From positions 53,411,702 to 53,475,701 of the forward strand of contig JAJLRJ010000001.1 of assembly GCA_024195265.1 (NCBI GenBank): 64,000 nt of DNA. Reading direction: 5' to 3'. The notes beneath the pieces are model-generated. The model ran no database searches. It saw only the letters and a list, made by a program, of their open reading frames with translations, and was not told where the DNA came from. Positions 10,830-22,898 of this stretch are shown one piece after another. Numbering within the stretch: the stretch's first letter is position 1; every line of letters begins with the position of its first letter. Position numbers and translations under genes: made by a program. This DNA is from Dendrophyllia cribrosa (lineage: Eukaryota > Cnidaria > Anthozoa > Scleractinia > Dendrophylliidae).

Positions 10830-12028
10830 TTGACAACCAAACAGTTACTTGGAAATCCACTAATAAATTAGCGGTTATCGGGTTTTAAAGTTGCCGCCGG
10901 CTATTTATCTTGAAATTGCAAAACGTGAATGATAAACAATGACATCCAGTCCTGCATTTCCAGCATTTAACTGCACGAAAAAACCTATTCAATTGCGTGT
11001 TTTTGATGTTTTATTTACAAAACACCAATTTTACGAAACGTATCAAAAAAGGCACTGAAATTCATCACCCCCATGATGACCAGACGGTTACTAAGAAAAC
11101 GCGTTGAATATGTGGTATTTCTAGCTGTGTTGATCCTGTCTTGGCCAATTTTATTCCACATGTTGGATAACTCTAGTCATGCGCGATGGAAGATCTTGGA
11201 ATCTTAAAAGATCTTACTTTTCCTAGGAAAACTTTTTGGACCGTTTCAAAAGTATGGGAAACAGACCATTTACACTATTGTACATGACAACGAGGCAGTT
11301 ACTAACAAATTTAATAATGAATAAGCGGTGATCGGGTTTCAAAGTTGTCGCTGTTAATCTCCGAGGGTGTTGATCTTGAACTTGATCTTCAATTTGCAAA
11401 ACGTGTATGATAAACGATACCATACAGTCTGTATTTCCAGCATGTCAACTGGACGAAAAACCTATTTAATTGCGTGTTTTTATGTTGTATTTACAAAAAA
11501 AACAATTTCACGAAACGTGTGAAAAAAGGCACTGAAATTCGTCACCCCCCATGATGACCAGACAGTTACTAAGAAAACGCATTAAATATGTGGTATTTCT
11601 AGCTGTGTTGATCCTGACTTGGCCAATTTTATTCCACATGTTGGATAACTCTAGTCATGCGCGATGGAAGATCTTGGAATCTTAAAAGATCTTACTTTTT
11701 TCTAGGAAAACTTTTTGGACCGTTTCAAAAGTATGGGAAACGGAACACTTACACTATTGTACACGACAACCAGGCTATTACTAAGAAATTTAATAATGAA
11801 TTAGCGGTGATCGGGTTTTAAAGTTGCCGCTGTTAATCCCCGAGGGTGTTGATCTTGATCTCGATCTTGAATTTGCAAAACGTGTATGATAAACAATGGC
11901 ATTCAGTCTGCATTTCCAGCATGTCAACTGGACGAAAAACCTATTCACTGATTCGTGCTGTCACTGTGGCTGTTACATTTTGACAAAACACCAATTTCAC
12001 CAAACGTGTGAAAGAAAGGCACTGAAAT
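10830..12028. repeat. ~480-bp tandem satellite-like repeat
   Basis: Landmarks such as GAATATGTGGTATTTCTAGC recur about 478 bp apart (near 11105 and 11585), with a partial unit before them. Each unit also carries AACTGGACGAAAAACCTATT and GATGACCAGAC. No coding potential. The array resumes after the MITE at 12387-12530, and related pieces lie at 14283-14353 and 14965-15620. Confidence 0.8.
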
Positions 12029-12029
12029 A

Positions 12030-12384
12030 CACACTTACGACGTGAGCATGAAAGCGAGGCCTAAGGGCCACCAAACTTACCGCAAACTTCAAATAAGTGA
12101 ATATGGCGGCGGAAACAAAAGCGATTTGTGATTTAGAGATTAAAAATTAACCCCAGACGATATTCCTGGAGCAGTTATAGTAAATGAAAGTGACGTTGGA
12201 AAGTGGGCGGTGGAGAAAGTAACCTTCGGTAAGGATCCTTCGGAAATGCATGAAACGTCAAGTACAAAGCGTAGCGGCGCAGCATTTGTGAGATCTTTTT
12301 TGTCGTAGTTGTAGGCTGCGCTCCTGCCATTTTAATTGTGATGTGGCCCTTAGGCCTCGCTTTCAAGCTTATGTCGTAAGTATG
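12030..12384. mobile_element. MITE in the satellite, TA duplication
   Basis: Ends CACACTTACGACGTGAGC and, inverted, CATACTTACGACATAAGC, continuing into shared GAAAGCGAGGCCTAAGGGCC. Flanked by TA at both sides, as for Tc1/mariner-type elements. It interrupts the satellite: CACTGAAAT on the left continues with TTGGTCACCCCC on the right. Confidence 0.7.
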
Positions 12385-12386
12385 TA

Positions 12387-12530
12387 TTGGTCACCCCCCA
12401 TGAAGACCAGACGTTTACTAAGAAAACACAATGAATATGTGGCATTACTAGCTATATTTCATCTTGACTTGGCAAATTTTATCCACATGTTAGATAGCAC
12501 GAGTGTGTATATTGCGCGATGCTAGATAGC
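12387..12530. repeat. Satellite-like unit, continuation
   Basis: Continues the ~480-bp repeat (CCATGAAGACCAGACG ... CCACATGTTAGATAGCAC). Closest to the variant at 15500-15610. Confidence 0.65.
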
Positions 12531-12640
12531 TTAAATTAAAGTTTTTATTTTTCGATCTATTTCATAGTAAGCTGAAGCTTTAAATATCTAATAATCTAAT
12601 ATTGGTTATTTATAGATATCTAATATTGGTCTGATACATT

Positions 12641-12695
12641 CATTCATTCATTCATTTACTCGTTCACTCACTCACTCACTCATTCATTTATCATT
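12641..12695. repeat. (ATTC)n/(ACTC)n microsatellite
   Basis: Runs of CATTCATTCATT followed by CACTCACTCACT directly precede the TTAA-flanked element at 12704. Confidence 0.8.
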
Positions 12696-12703
12696 TATAT
12701 TAA

Positions 12704-13103
12704 AGGGAGGGTTTCACGGTTCGGCGCATGTGCAAGCTATGGCGTAAGCCATTTAAGATTCATTATTTAGACCAATCGGAAGCGAGTAAATACCTCTGAC
12801 GGGAAATTTGCCTGTGAAAATGTCGCTGATTGAATGGATGATTATACATACCAACGTGCGCCATGAAAGCCACCAGAGCGTAGAATAAATCCTTCGGGTC
12901 AAAGGTTTTATTCAGTGTTGACTTTGCCGATGTAATCCGTCGACATTTTCTGTGAATTTTGGTCATCCTTCGTTTTGTTTGGACTAATTATAGTATGTGA
13001 TTATTGAAGTAAATGTGAGTAGTTTTTTAACCGATAAAATTGGCAAGTAAGAGAATAAAGCATTTTAACCTGTGCACATGCGCCGAACCGTAAAACCCTC
13101 CCT
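12704..13103. mobile_element. 400-bp TTAA-flanked MITE
   Basis: Left AGGGAGGGTTTCACGGTTCG and its inverted partner at 13072-13103, continuing into GGCGCATGTGCA. TTAA stands on each side (12700-12703 and 13104-13107). TTAA duplication points to piggyBac or Kolobok; AGGG ends favour the latter weakly. Confidence 0.7.
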
Positions 13104-13107
13104 TTAA

Positions 13108-14282
13108 AATAAACAACATAGCCTTTGTCGTCTCCCGTTGAGGACATTACCTCCCGTTTGACATGGAACCGAAGGTCTTTGGCTGAGGATGTGCAAAATA
13201 GAAGTGGATTGCAACTTGAAAAATTGGCCAATTTTATCAGGTTCTTCCCGTGTGTCTTAGAATGATAACTCAAAACTGATTATAGTTTGTTCTCCCTTCG
13301 AAGAATCACTTGATTATATGATTATATTGATTATATGCATGCATGCATGCCCCTTTAAAACACCTTATACGCGTCTGTAGGCAAGAACTGCAAAAAGCAG
13401 AATGGTGACATTTCAAAGGTATTGAATATCACCGATACATTTCAACTCTTCTGAGCAGGGTACAGCAAAAGACTAATAGTCATATTATACAATGAACTAA
13501 ATACTACGCGCTCTGTGATTGTTCGTTGCCTATTGTATAACCAGAGACGTTTCCAATGTTCTTACATGTAAAACAGTCAAAAGTAAAGTTGGTTTAAAAA
13601 TATTACATAAGCCAAAGCATAGTCTAGTAAACAATAGTTCTGTTATGAAGTATTGAAACTAAGACGTGTACATACAGCTGGCTAACCTCCGCCACGTGCG
13701 TTTTCGTAAATTGAGTTTTTGAAAAGAATATTTAAGTTCGTTCTTTTGACTCATCGATCAGAGTTCTGTGTTTCTTTGTCCTTAGTTGTTTACGGAAGCA
13801 AGTTTCTTTCCGTTCTCGTAAATTTTTAAAGTAGGTCATTTCAAGGGGAGTGTTCTAATATAAGTTGTCAGTCAACTTAGGTAACAAAGTAAACCTCCAC
13901 ATGGAGTCTACAGGAAATCCTTTGTATTCGCGTGACACGTATCTGTACTTTTACAATAGCAGATCTTGTACTTTGTTCTCTCTGTACTATATTAGTAAGT
14001 CATTTTGTAGACATCAGTCGGTTACTATCAAGGTTACAGGCAAAGTTTCTATCAGGGCTTACAACCTGAGACAGAATAAACCTATGTTGACTGAAGTTCT
14101 GACTGATTTTCTTGCTGCCCTGAAGTTCTGCTAGTGGATCTCGAGTACCAAGGCTTGTGACAAGGCCTTATTTCGCTGCAAGCGTGATCGCTCATGCAAG
14201 AGCTAAGTTTTCCCGCGTTAAGTTGTATTGCTAGAGAAGTATCGTTCAAGTTTCCATTTGTCATTTATTTTTCATAAAAAAA
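13108..14282. other. No gene recognised
   Basis: A run of ATTATATGATTATATTG and (GCAT)n lies near 13312-13350. The ORFs at 13865-14134 (plus) and 13001-13273 (minus) show no domain, splice context or repeat match. Confidence 0.4.
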
Positions 14283-14353
14283 ATGACATCCAATCTGCAT
14301 TTCCAGCATGTTAACTGGACGAAAAACCTATTCAATTGCGTGTTTTTGATGTT
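14283..14353. repeat. Satellite fragment
   Basis: Matches the ~480-bp unit only from GACATCCAATCTGCATTTCC to GTGTTTTTGATG. The following 600 bp hold two copies of a CCTAAACGAGCTTAGTGACC-type block (about 14475 and 14842). Confidence 0.65.
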
Positions 14354-14964
14354 AATAAATATACTGCGCATAATATCTTGCGTCTTTTTTGCGTGCACGA
14401 GAGCGCGCGCACTCCAAAGCAATAGGTTTTCCTTTGAGGATTCATTACATTTAGTAAATAAGCGGTTGTTTTCTTCTAAACGAACTTGGTGACCTATATT
14501 TTTTTGCATAATTTCATCCTTTTAGTCCTCCTCTTTCTGCTGTAAAAGTTTTAAAAAAATCATGTCAGAAAAAAGTTATCGCGAAAAAGCATACGTAGTC
14601 ATCGCTCGTGGACACAAAATTCTTTCCTCGCGATCACACACCCGACGAATATTTTTAGTTAATACCTTTTCAGGACGCGTACCTGTTTCATAAAACAAAC
14701 ATCAAATTGTTCCTTTTGATCAATACATTACATATATTGTGCTTCCTGTTCCTGCGAAACGTAGTGTGAGCTGATGGAATAAACGTGCGCTTGATAAGTG
14801 CAGTTGCAAGGATTTAAAGGGTAACTTGAGACAATTATATCTCCTAAACGAGCTTAGTGACCTATATTTTTTATTGCAGATTTCGGATTACTATATTGTG
14901 GGGAACAACCAGGGAAAGTTTAAAGAAAATATTATGTCAACTTTTATTTCTAGGGAATCACCTT

Positions 14965-15620
14965 AAAAGACCAATTTCACCAAACGTGTGAAAAAAGGCA
15001 CTGAAATTCGTCGAGTCCCATGATAACCAGACGGTTACTAAGAAAACGCATTGAATATGTGGTATTTCTAGTTGTGTTGATCCTGACGTGGCCAATTTTA
15101 TTCCATATGTTGGATAACTCTAGTCATACGCAATGGAAGATCTTGGAATCTTTAAAGAGTTACTTTTACTAGGAAATCTTTTTGGTCCGTTTCAAAAGTA
15201 TGGGAAAAAGAACACTTACGCTATTGTACATGACAACCAGGCAGTTACTAAGAAATTTAATAACGAATTAGCCGTGAGCGGGTTTTAAAGTTGCCGCTGT
15301 TGATCCCCGAGGGTGTTGATGTTGATGTTGATCTTGAATTTGCAAAACGTGTATGATAAACAATGGCATCCAGTCTGCATTTCCAGCATGTCAACTGGAC
15401 GAAAAACCTCTTCACTGATTCGTGCTGCTACTGTGGCTGTTACATTCTGACAAAACATCCAATTTCACCAAACGTGTGAAAGGAAAGCACTGAAATTGGT
15501 CACCCCCATGAAGACCAGACGTTTACTAATGAACACATTGGATATGTGGCATTTCTAGCTACATTTTATCTTGACTTGGCAAATTTTTTTCCACATGTTA
15601 GATAGCACATGTGCATGTTC
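14965..15620. repeat. Satellite-like repeat, one full and one partial unit
   Basis: Same landmarks as 10830-12028 (TTACTAAGAAAACGCATTG, GTTGGATAACTCTAGTCAT), with more differences. The second unit ends in CACATGTTAGATAGCACA, like 12387-12530. Confidence 0.75.
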
Positions 15621-15644
15621 GACCTGACATACTTGTCTTAAGGT

Positions 15645-16565
15645 CAAAATACTACAAAAACAAAACAATTTTGAAATGTTATTAAAAATTATGTCTACAA
15701 GGCTTGATGAAATAATATTTTGGTCTGAAATGAATTTTATACCATCCAAATACCTTGAGTGAAAATCTCTGCGAAATCGTCCATTTGAATTTTATCACAA
15801 CATTGGCTTGAATATGAACTGGTCTGGAGTGTTATTTCGCGTTTTTATCACAAATTGACCCTACACTCATTAAAATTGTCACGAGTTTAAAAGCGATAGA
15901 TGAGTTTTGTTAAAACCTAGTCCTCATGAAGATTAATTACTATTCAATACAACTGCCAAGTTTCAAATTCATTGAAACGTTCTAAGGTTGTCAATTTTCA
16001 GCCTCAATGTAGGAAAATATTGCACTGATTTTCATGCTAGTGGTTTGTTGCTCTATCGAATCGCCATGAAATTGTAAATTTCAGTACATACCAAATTCAT
16101 AAACGTTTCTTTGCTTTGTTTTAAGTGTTACATGAATTCATGATGGACTGAAAGTTACAATTCCACGGCGATTTGATTAATGGAGATGCAAAATGAAGCA
16201 ACAAGCTACAAGCGCGAAAATCAACTCAATATTTTCCTGAGTTGGCGCTAAAAATTGACAGCCTTAGAATGTTTCAATGAATTTGAAACTTGAAGATTCT
16301 GTTAAACATTAATTAATCTTCAAGAAGACTGAGTTTTAAAAAAAATTATCTATCGCTTTTCAATAAGTGTAGGGTCTATTTTTTATATAAAAGCGAAGGC
16401 CGGTTCATCATCAATCCAATATTTCTGAAATTCAAACGGAGCGATTTCCCTGAGATTTTCACTCAAGGTATTTGGATGGTTAAAATTCATTTAAGACTAA
16501 AATATTATTTCATCAAGCCCTGTAGACATAATTTTAAATAATATTTCTAAATTGCTTTGTTTTTG
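15645..16565. mobile_element. Foldback element with ~430-bp arms
   Basis: The left arm (about 15645-16080) and right arm (about 16135-16565) are imperfect reverse complements: GGCTTGATGAAATAATATTT near 15703 matches AAATATTATTTCATCAAGCC near 16500. The loop is about 55 bp. No ORF of note. If transcribed through, it would give a very long RNA hairpin. Confidence 0.75.
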
Positions 16566-16574
16566 ATTATATTT

Positions 16575-17016
16575 AAGGAGGCTAGAATGGGTTTTTTAGT
16601 AGCATTCAACTTTATCTAACATTTGAGACATTTTGGAAAAAAACTGTAGAGTGGAATTTTTTTAAATCTTTAAAAGGCTTTTTTCGAGTTATCTCGATTT
16701 CCACAATACAGTTTTTTTTTTTAATTTACACAGGAAGTGAAGAATATTGCAAACTTTTAAAAACGCTTATAAAAAACATAGGTCACCGAGATAGTTTTAA
16801 AGATAGATTTAAAAAACTGACTTTTGAGGGGTATGTCTTTGGAGGGTTATAGTTACCATGACAACAGATGTGACGTCATAAATGGTCTTAAAAGAAAATT
16901 TAACAACCCTGTCATAAGTTTATCTATAATTTGTTTCAGAAACTAAGACCATTAAATTTTAATGTTTAATTGTTCTGACATGTACATAAGCTGTAAAAAA
17001 ACCCTTTCGAGCCTCC
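16575..17016. mobile_element. TTAA-flanked MITE, GGAGGCT ends
   Basis: Left GGAGGCTAGAATGGGTTTT, right (inverted) GGAGGCTCGAAAGGGTTTT, with TTAA at 16571-16574 and 17017-17020. Same end type as 21649-22317 and 32354-34600. Confidence 0.75.
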
Positions 17017-17020
17017 TTAA

Positions 17021-19483
17021 ACACCTTAAAACTTCACTCGAAATTTTCTCGAAAACGCTTCCATAGAAATTCTTAAAATTTTTCAGACCTTTGGACAAGT
17101 ACGTCGGGTCGAAGATTCAGAGAGCGTTTTCCAAAATTATCTCTTGATGACAAGTAATTCGGTAATATATATAGATAGGCTGAGCCTAACAGCGTCGCTC
17201 TCTGAACAGAAAGCCGATGAAAGGTCGGAAGCACAATAATTAAGATTGACGACCGGGGCTATTTTTTAATTTTAGCAATTCTCAAAAACAGTATTACGCG
17301 ACCGTCTGCACAGTACATTTAGACCGTACAAAAGTTCACCAAAAAAAAAATCCGAATAAAATACACCTGTTGCGTATCAAAAATTGCCCAAGAAACTGAT
17401 TTGGAATCAATATTGCAAAAAATTCACAAACATATTTGCATATTAAAAGGCGACGCGAGTGAAATTAGAATTATAAAATCTAGTCTTGTTTTCTTTACAT
17501 AATGAATGAACAAACATATAAAAATGGACAACACAATCTTCTTTCGAAAAATTTTATTCAAATCTCCATAAGTTTATATTTAAAAGCAAAACGCGAACCA
17601 TTTATAGCGCATCGAGACCGAGCTGCCTTCGATTAAAGAAATCAAAACGACTGAATTTGAGTACGTTTTATAAACAATTCTCCAAAACTTGCGAGAACAC
17701 AAAGAAAAAGCATAAATGAACCATCTAGGATCTAACCCTCGGAAAACGGCTATTTCTTCGGAATTCGAAGAGGGGAGGGACATTAATAAGAAAAATACAA
17801 CTGAAATAACAATAGTACAGTGGTTTTATTACTTCAGTATAGTTCCAGAAAATGAGGGTTTCTTAGGTTTACCTCCAAGAGAATTATATTTTTTCATGAT
17901 CCTGAAAATTTCAGAAAATATGGCTATACCTTGCTTACAAGTTGCTCAATCCGTGAATTGTGTTATTCGAGAAAAACGGTCTTAAAGTTAAGACGGTGGA
18001 TTATAGATCAATTATAGTCCGGGGGGTTGACGTTTGATGACCATACTAATTAAAGTTAACAAATAGATTTTAGTTGGCCATTATATGTCCTCTGATAAAC
18101 AATGTTTGACGCCATAGCATGGTCCAAACAGAGTGAGGAATTTATACGAGCGAAGCGAGTATTCCGCAACTGTTTGGGCCGATTTGCGGCCCATTAAATT
18201 CTGAAGACAATAGTTATAATCCTGTGGTTATTGTTTTTTCGCATGGGTACCTTTTGTCGAGTCACTCGACCATGGCACATGGTTTTGTTCGGTGGAGAAA
18301 CGCTTGAGTGAACAAATTGAGCTCGGAAATCTCTGTTTATTCATTTGAACGGACCGTATTCGCACAGAATTGTAAGTGTTTATGGTTACATTGAACTGGA
18401 CTGGACCACGGCAAATTTTGATTTCACAGACAAGAATACTTCGTACCTTGGTGTAGACCCCTCGCGAAGTAAATTATTTTAATTTCCTTTTGAAAGTAAT
18501 GTTTTTTTAGCCCTAACAATGACAAAAAGTATACATCAAACTGGATTTAGCGTCCTTAAATTCCTTAAGGTTTGAGTATTGTAGTCACGTGTCTGATGAC
18601 GTCGTAATTTGGGCAAAAAGGAAACTTTAAATGTGGTGAGGATGGTTAACTTTGGCTAAGATAAAATCATACGCAATTTTTTGCCTTCATTCGTAAGGAC
18701 TAACCCTGGCCGGAATGGACAATTTTATATTTTATTAACAAGATATTAAGAGACAAAATATGTCACGTGACCTCTTTTACGAAATAACCCTTTAACTGTA
18801 AATCATAGTCAACCATTCCGGCCAGATTCATATAAGGGAGAACCATACAAATACATTAACAGTTAAATTTATATCCATTTTCAATTTTCTTTTTGTTTAA
18901 TAAAAAATAAAAACAATGATAACAAGTCACGTGATGCTAATGTTCGACATTTAAAGTAAACAGTGGTTTAAGGTTATCTTGCTGCTAAGTTTGAGCCTGT
19001 TTTGATAAATCACCTAAAAGTTACGATCGTTTTCAGATTTTATGCAAATTAGACTCTGAACCATGCCTTAACATGCTTGAGATGTCATAAATCGCAAAAG
19101 CTTTGAACATTTCAGTCACGTACCGGAAATCGTCGAACATGGATGCATGAGCAGAACTGTAAAATCTGTAGTTTTATAATGCACAAATAAAACACTGATA
19201 ACAAGTTGCCTTGTTCGTCATGGCGGCCATGATGGTGAATTCGGTGAGCTGGAGACAGAAAAGCGGTACTGGAAACGATAATTTGTGAAAATGGAACGGT
19301 AAATTTCGGTCCTACCGGTCTCAGTGGACCACCTCTAGAGGTGAACCACTTGGACCGGTAATTTTGCGCTTGGTCCGGACCGTTCCATTAAATTACCGAC
19401 CGAACTTTCCGGAAATTTTGGCACAATGAAAAACCCCGAATAGCTCTCGACCAATGAGCGCGCGGTAAATTTTGCAGTTATTG
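17021..19483. other. No gene recognised; two short hairpins
   Basis: Two small inverted-repeat elements are visible: CTGGCCGGAATGG near 18705 with its complement near 18818, and a hairpin around 19300-19400 built on GGAACGGTAAATTTCGGTCC. The rest, including ORFs at 17580-17985, is unrecognised. Confidence 0.45.
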
Positions 19484-19487
19484 TTAA

Positions 19488-20083
19488 TCCTATTCAGCCT
19501 GGGGGTGGGGGGGAGGCACAAAGTGCCCGCGCTAACTTTCAACTTTCATAACTTCTTCAATATGTATTCAAACGCCATCAAACTTTGTGACTTTTCTTAA
19601 AATTTGTCTGGCAAGAATTTCATATGACAACTTATTGATCACGTGACTTGATGTTTCCATGGCAACAAGATTTTGACAGCCACGTTTTTTGAAATTTGCA
19701 TATCTGTACCTTTGAATGAAGAAAAACAATGTTTATTGGTATAACTTTTATATTTTTACATTATTTATTTATTGGTTTCGATTAATTTTGAGTCAACAGT
19801 TGGACGGTTTTTAAGAGGTTTTAAAAAAATTCAGAAATACAAGATGGCGGATCCAAGATGGCGGCCGTATAACTAATTACCTAATAACTACATCATATAA
19901 TGTCACCGTTCCATTGCGCGGACCGCAAAGGAGACAGTTTTGGACGTACATTGTACCCTCTAGGTTTCATTGACATAGCCTTAACGTTTTGAAGTTACGA
20001 GGGGGGGGGGGGGGGGGGCACAATGTGTCCTCCCCCCCCCCCCCCAGGCTCAGGATCTCAAAAAAAGCCCAGGCTGAATAGGG
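19488..20083. mobile_element. piggyBac-type MITE, copy 1
   Basis: Left end TCCTATTCAGCCTGGG and right end CCCAGGCTGAATAGGG, with TTAA at 19484-19487 and 20084-20087. CCCT-type ends plus TTAA fit piggyBac. Near the right end it has facing G and C runs. Internally it carries CCAAGATGGCGG, then AAGATGGCGGCC. Confidence 0.75.
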
Positions 20084-20087
20084 TTAA

Positions 20088-20667
20088 CCCTATTCGGCCT
20101 GGGGGGAGGGGTACAAAGTGCCCGCGCTAACTTTCAACATTCATAACTTTTTTAATATGTATTCAAACGCCATCAATCTTTGTGACTTTTCATAAAATTT
20201 ATCTGGTAACAATTTCATATGACAATTTTTTGATCACTTGACTTGATGTTTCCATGGCAACAAGATTTTGTTTTAAATTTGCATATTTGTACCTTTGAAG
20301 GCTTTGAATGAAGAAAAACAATGTTTATTGGTATAACTTTTATATATTTTACGTCATTTAGTGTTTATTTATTGGTTTTGATTAATTTTGCGTCAATTTG
20401 GACGGTTTTTAAGAGGTTGTAAAGAATTTCAGAAATCCAAGATGGCGGATCCAAGATGGCAGCCGTATAACTAATTACCTAATAACTACGTCATATGACG
20501 TCATCGTTCCATTGTGCGGACCGCAAAGGGGACAGTTTTGGACGTACTATGTACCCCCTTGGTTTCATTGTCATAGCCTTAATGTTCTTTAAGTTACGAC
20601 GGCCCCCCCCCCCCCCCCCCCCCTCCTCCAGGCTCAGGAACTCAAAAAATGCCCAGGCTGAATAGGG
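20088..20667. mobile_element. piggyBac-type MITE, copy 2, abutting copy 1
   Basis: Same family and orientation as copy 1, sharing the single TTAA at 20084-20087; the right TTAA is at 20668-20671. Internal CCAAGATGGCGG and CATATGACGTCAT are intact. 20672-21038 holds nothing recognised. Confidence 0.75.
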
Positions 20668-21038
20668 TTAAGTAAACGATACTTTTTAGGGCCGTTGCTA
20701 TGGGAAAATTATATATCTCTCTTCAGTTATCTTATAGTTCACTTGTTTAGTGCTCCAAATATTTAGTGAAATTCTTCCAAAATGGGATTCTCAAGTGTTT
20801 AAAGATTGCAATTTTGCAAATTTAAAAAAATCGCGCGTTGCAAGCTAGACATCGTATTTTTGTATATAAAACCACCTTAAAAGTTTGTTGAAGAGTAAAT
20901 CCACAAATGTACGTTTTCAAACAAGATTCGCTCTCAAACGACCGGAACATTCAGTAAAGTGTCAATTGTAAAGCCATACACCAGAATAAATGCAAAATGT
21001 TTCTTTTTATTCCCACCATTTAAACAATAGTCCATTTT

Positions 21039-21188
21039 CGAGTTACGTTATGCCTCGTTGTCGAAGCGAGGCTAGGTGCACAACCTTTCATATGAAGATG
21101 AGTTTTATTTGCATTTGAATAAAAACGTTTTTTCGTATGAAAGGTTGTGCACCTAGCCTCGCTTTGACAACGAGGCATAACGTAACTC
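21039..21188. repeat. Near-perfect 56-bp-arm hairpin
   Basis: GAGTTACGTTATGCCTCGTT starts the left arm and its complement ends the right arm at 21188. The arms (about 21039-21094 and 21134-21188) differ at very few positions, and the loop is about 39 bp. Confidence 0.85.
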
Positions 21189-21648
21189 GGAGGGCCTATT
21201 TGTTCTCCGGGACGGGAATTTCATCGTCAAAATCCGGCACATGAGTGGAACATTTGAACGCAAATGGGGGCTGGATTAAACGAGCCAATCTTCAAAAGTT
21301 CAAATGCCTGGGTGAGATGTCCGGGGACGTTGAGGATTCCAATTGATCGGTGTATTAGAGCATGCTCTCAGCTGTAATTGGTCCATAAACTAAGCAGCCA
21401 AGATAACAAAACCGGAAAGCCCTCTCATTTTCTTCTCAAACGGTAAACATAAGTACCTTTTACTCGGAATACTCAGAGAAAGGGATAAATGTCACACAGG
21501 ACACAATTCATGGATCGTTCTTTCATTTTATTCGACCAATTAACTCTGATTCAAGAATAATAAAGCTACGATTGTAGCAGATTTTAGGGAAAGATCACAA
21601 TCATTAAATCATTAATTTGAACTTTTAAAATTGACAATTGAAATTTAA

Positions 21649-22317
21649 GGTGGCTCCATGTTGTTCAGCCCTCTCGTCTTTTGCATTCCATTACAGCTAG
21701 CCCGATGGTGTGGCTAAAAATCTTACTTGAAACCAGTAAATCTTTTATCAGTCAACAATGTGGTATCCAAATGACGTCATCAGTCGTTGCCATAGCAACG
21801 CGAAAACAGGTCAAAAAAAACGCTATTTTGGACCATTTGAGGCTAATAACTTATATTATAAACTACACGGTGAAAGTTTTTTGTTTTCGATATATTTTTG
21901 TTTAATTGGCAAGAGAAACATTTTAACAATTTTTTTAAAAATTCTGTACATAGAGTTCAGAGCTACCTTAAATTTATGTAAAAATGACATATCTCTGAAT
22001 CCTATGTACCGATTTTTTTTCAAAATTGGTGCAAATGTTTGTTATGTTTACAAGACGAAAATATATAAAAATCAAAAAGTTTCACCGAGCAGTTTTGAAG
22101 TTATTAGCCTCAAAAGGATGAAAATGGGGTCTTTTTGGCCTCTTTTGACGTTGCCATGGTAACAAATTTTGATGTCGTAGCCACCTAAATTTGTTCATTG
22201 GTTAAGTGTTTACAAACCTGTAGAAAACGTTTTCTCTTAACTTTACTGGTGTAGCTGTGATTGAACTGATATCATAGATGTATCATGATGGGAATGTTTA
22301 AACTATTAGGAGCCACC
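21649..22317. mobile_element. TTAA-flanked MITE, GGTGGCTCC ends
   Basis: GGTGGCTCC at the left, GGAGCCACC at the right, TTAA at 21645-21648 and 22318-22321. A further AGCCACCTAAATT inside (about 22183) suggests a partial internal duplication. The 134-aa plus ORF has no recognisable domain. Confidence 0.65.
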
Positions 22318-22321
22318 TTAA

Positions 22322-22898
22322 GAATATATATTAATCAAATTGAATCCCAACTTAGAAGTTTTAAATCGATTCTGGTTCTCCGCGTTTCACACGGCTTGCA
22401 GGCCTTTTTAATTCCAGAGTAAACTCCGCTTTGGTTTTAAAACCGTTCCAAGAAATCCACTCAAATTTAAAGCTGGTGTTTTGAATAATAAGCACGAACT
22501 GAAAATAAAGAAAACTAAAAGAGACTTTTTGTTTGTTAAAATGCCATCTATTGAAATCGCAACTGGCTCTAGTCGATGTACATGACCCTAAACATTAAAC
22601 TCTGGTATTCTCGTTTAAAGTCAGTTTTAGTTGCTGTCGTGATACACGTACTTAAAAATACTGTCCAGCCGTCGTCATGTACGCACAAAACGTACATTAA
22701 AACTTACAACAAATTAAAGGCTTCCGATTATAAGGAAAATAATACTTCATTGTTTCCGCTAATTGTGGTTGGTTTGGATTCTTCTGTCAAACAACCTCAG
22801 TTTGTCTTTCTTTGTTTTTCATTTTTCTTTCCGTCTTTTTTTGATTTTTTTTTTTTTGTCAGTTTCGTAGTAACCTGAAATTACATTCGGTCTCATTT
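22322..22898. other. No independent gene recognised; may include the mCRD 3' UTR
   Basis: AT-rich sequence directly downstream (minus sense) of the cysteine-repeat exon, so at least part is expected to be its 3' UTR. No AATAAA was found on the minus strand near the stop; an ATTAAA variant lies near 22410. Confidence 0.35.

Noticed and set aside
13865..14264. Short gene at 13865-14264
   Set aside because: Two overlapping opposite ORFs, neither with domain, splice or regulatory support.
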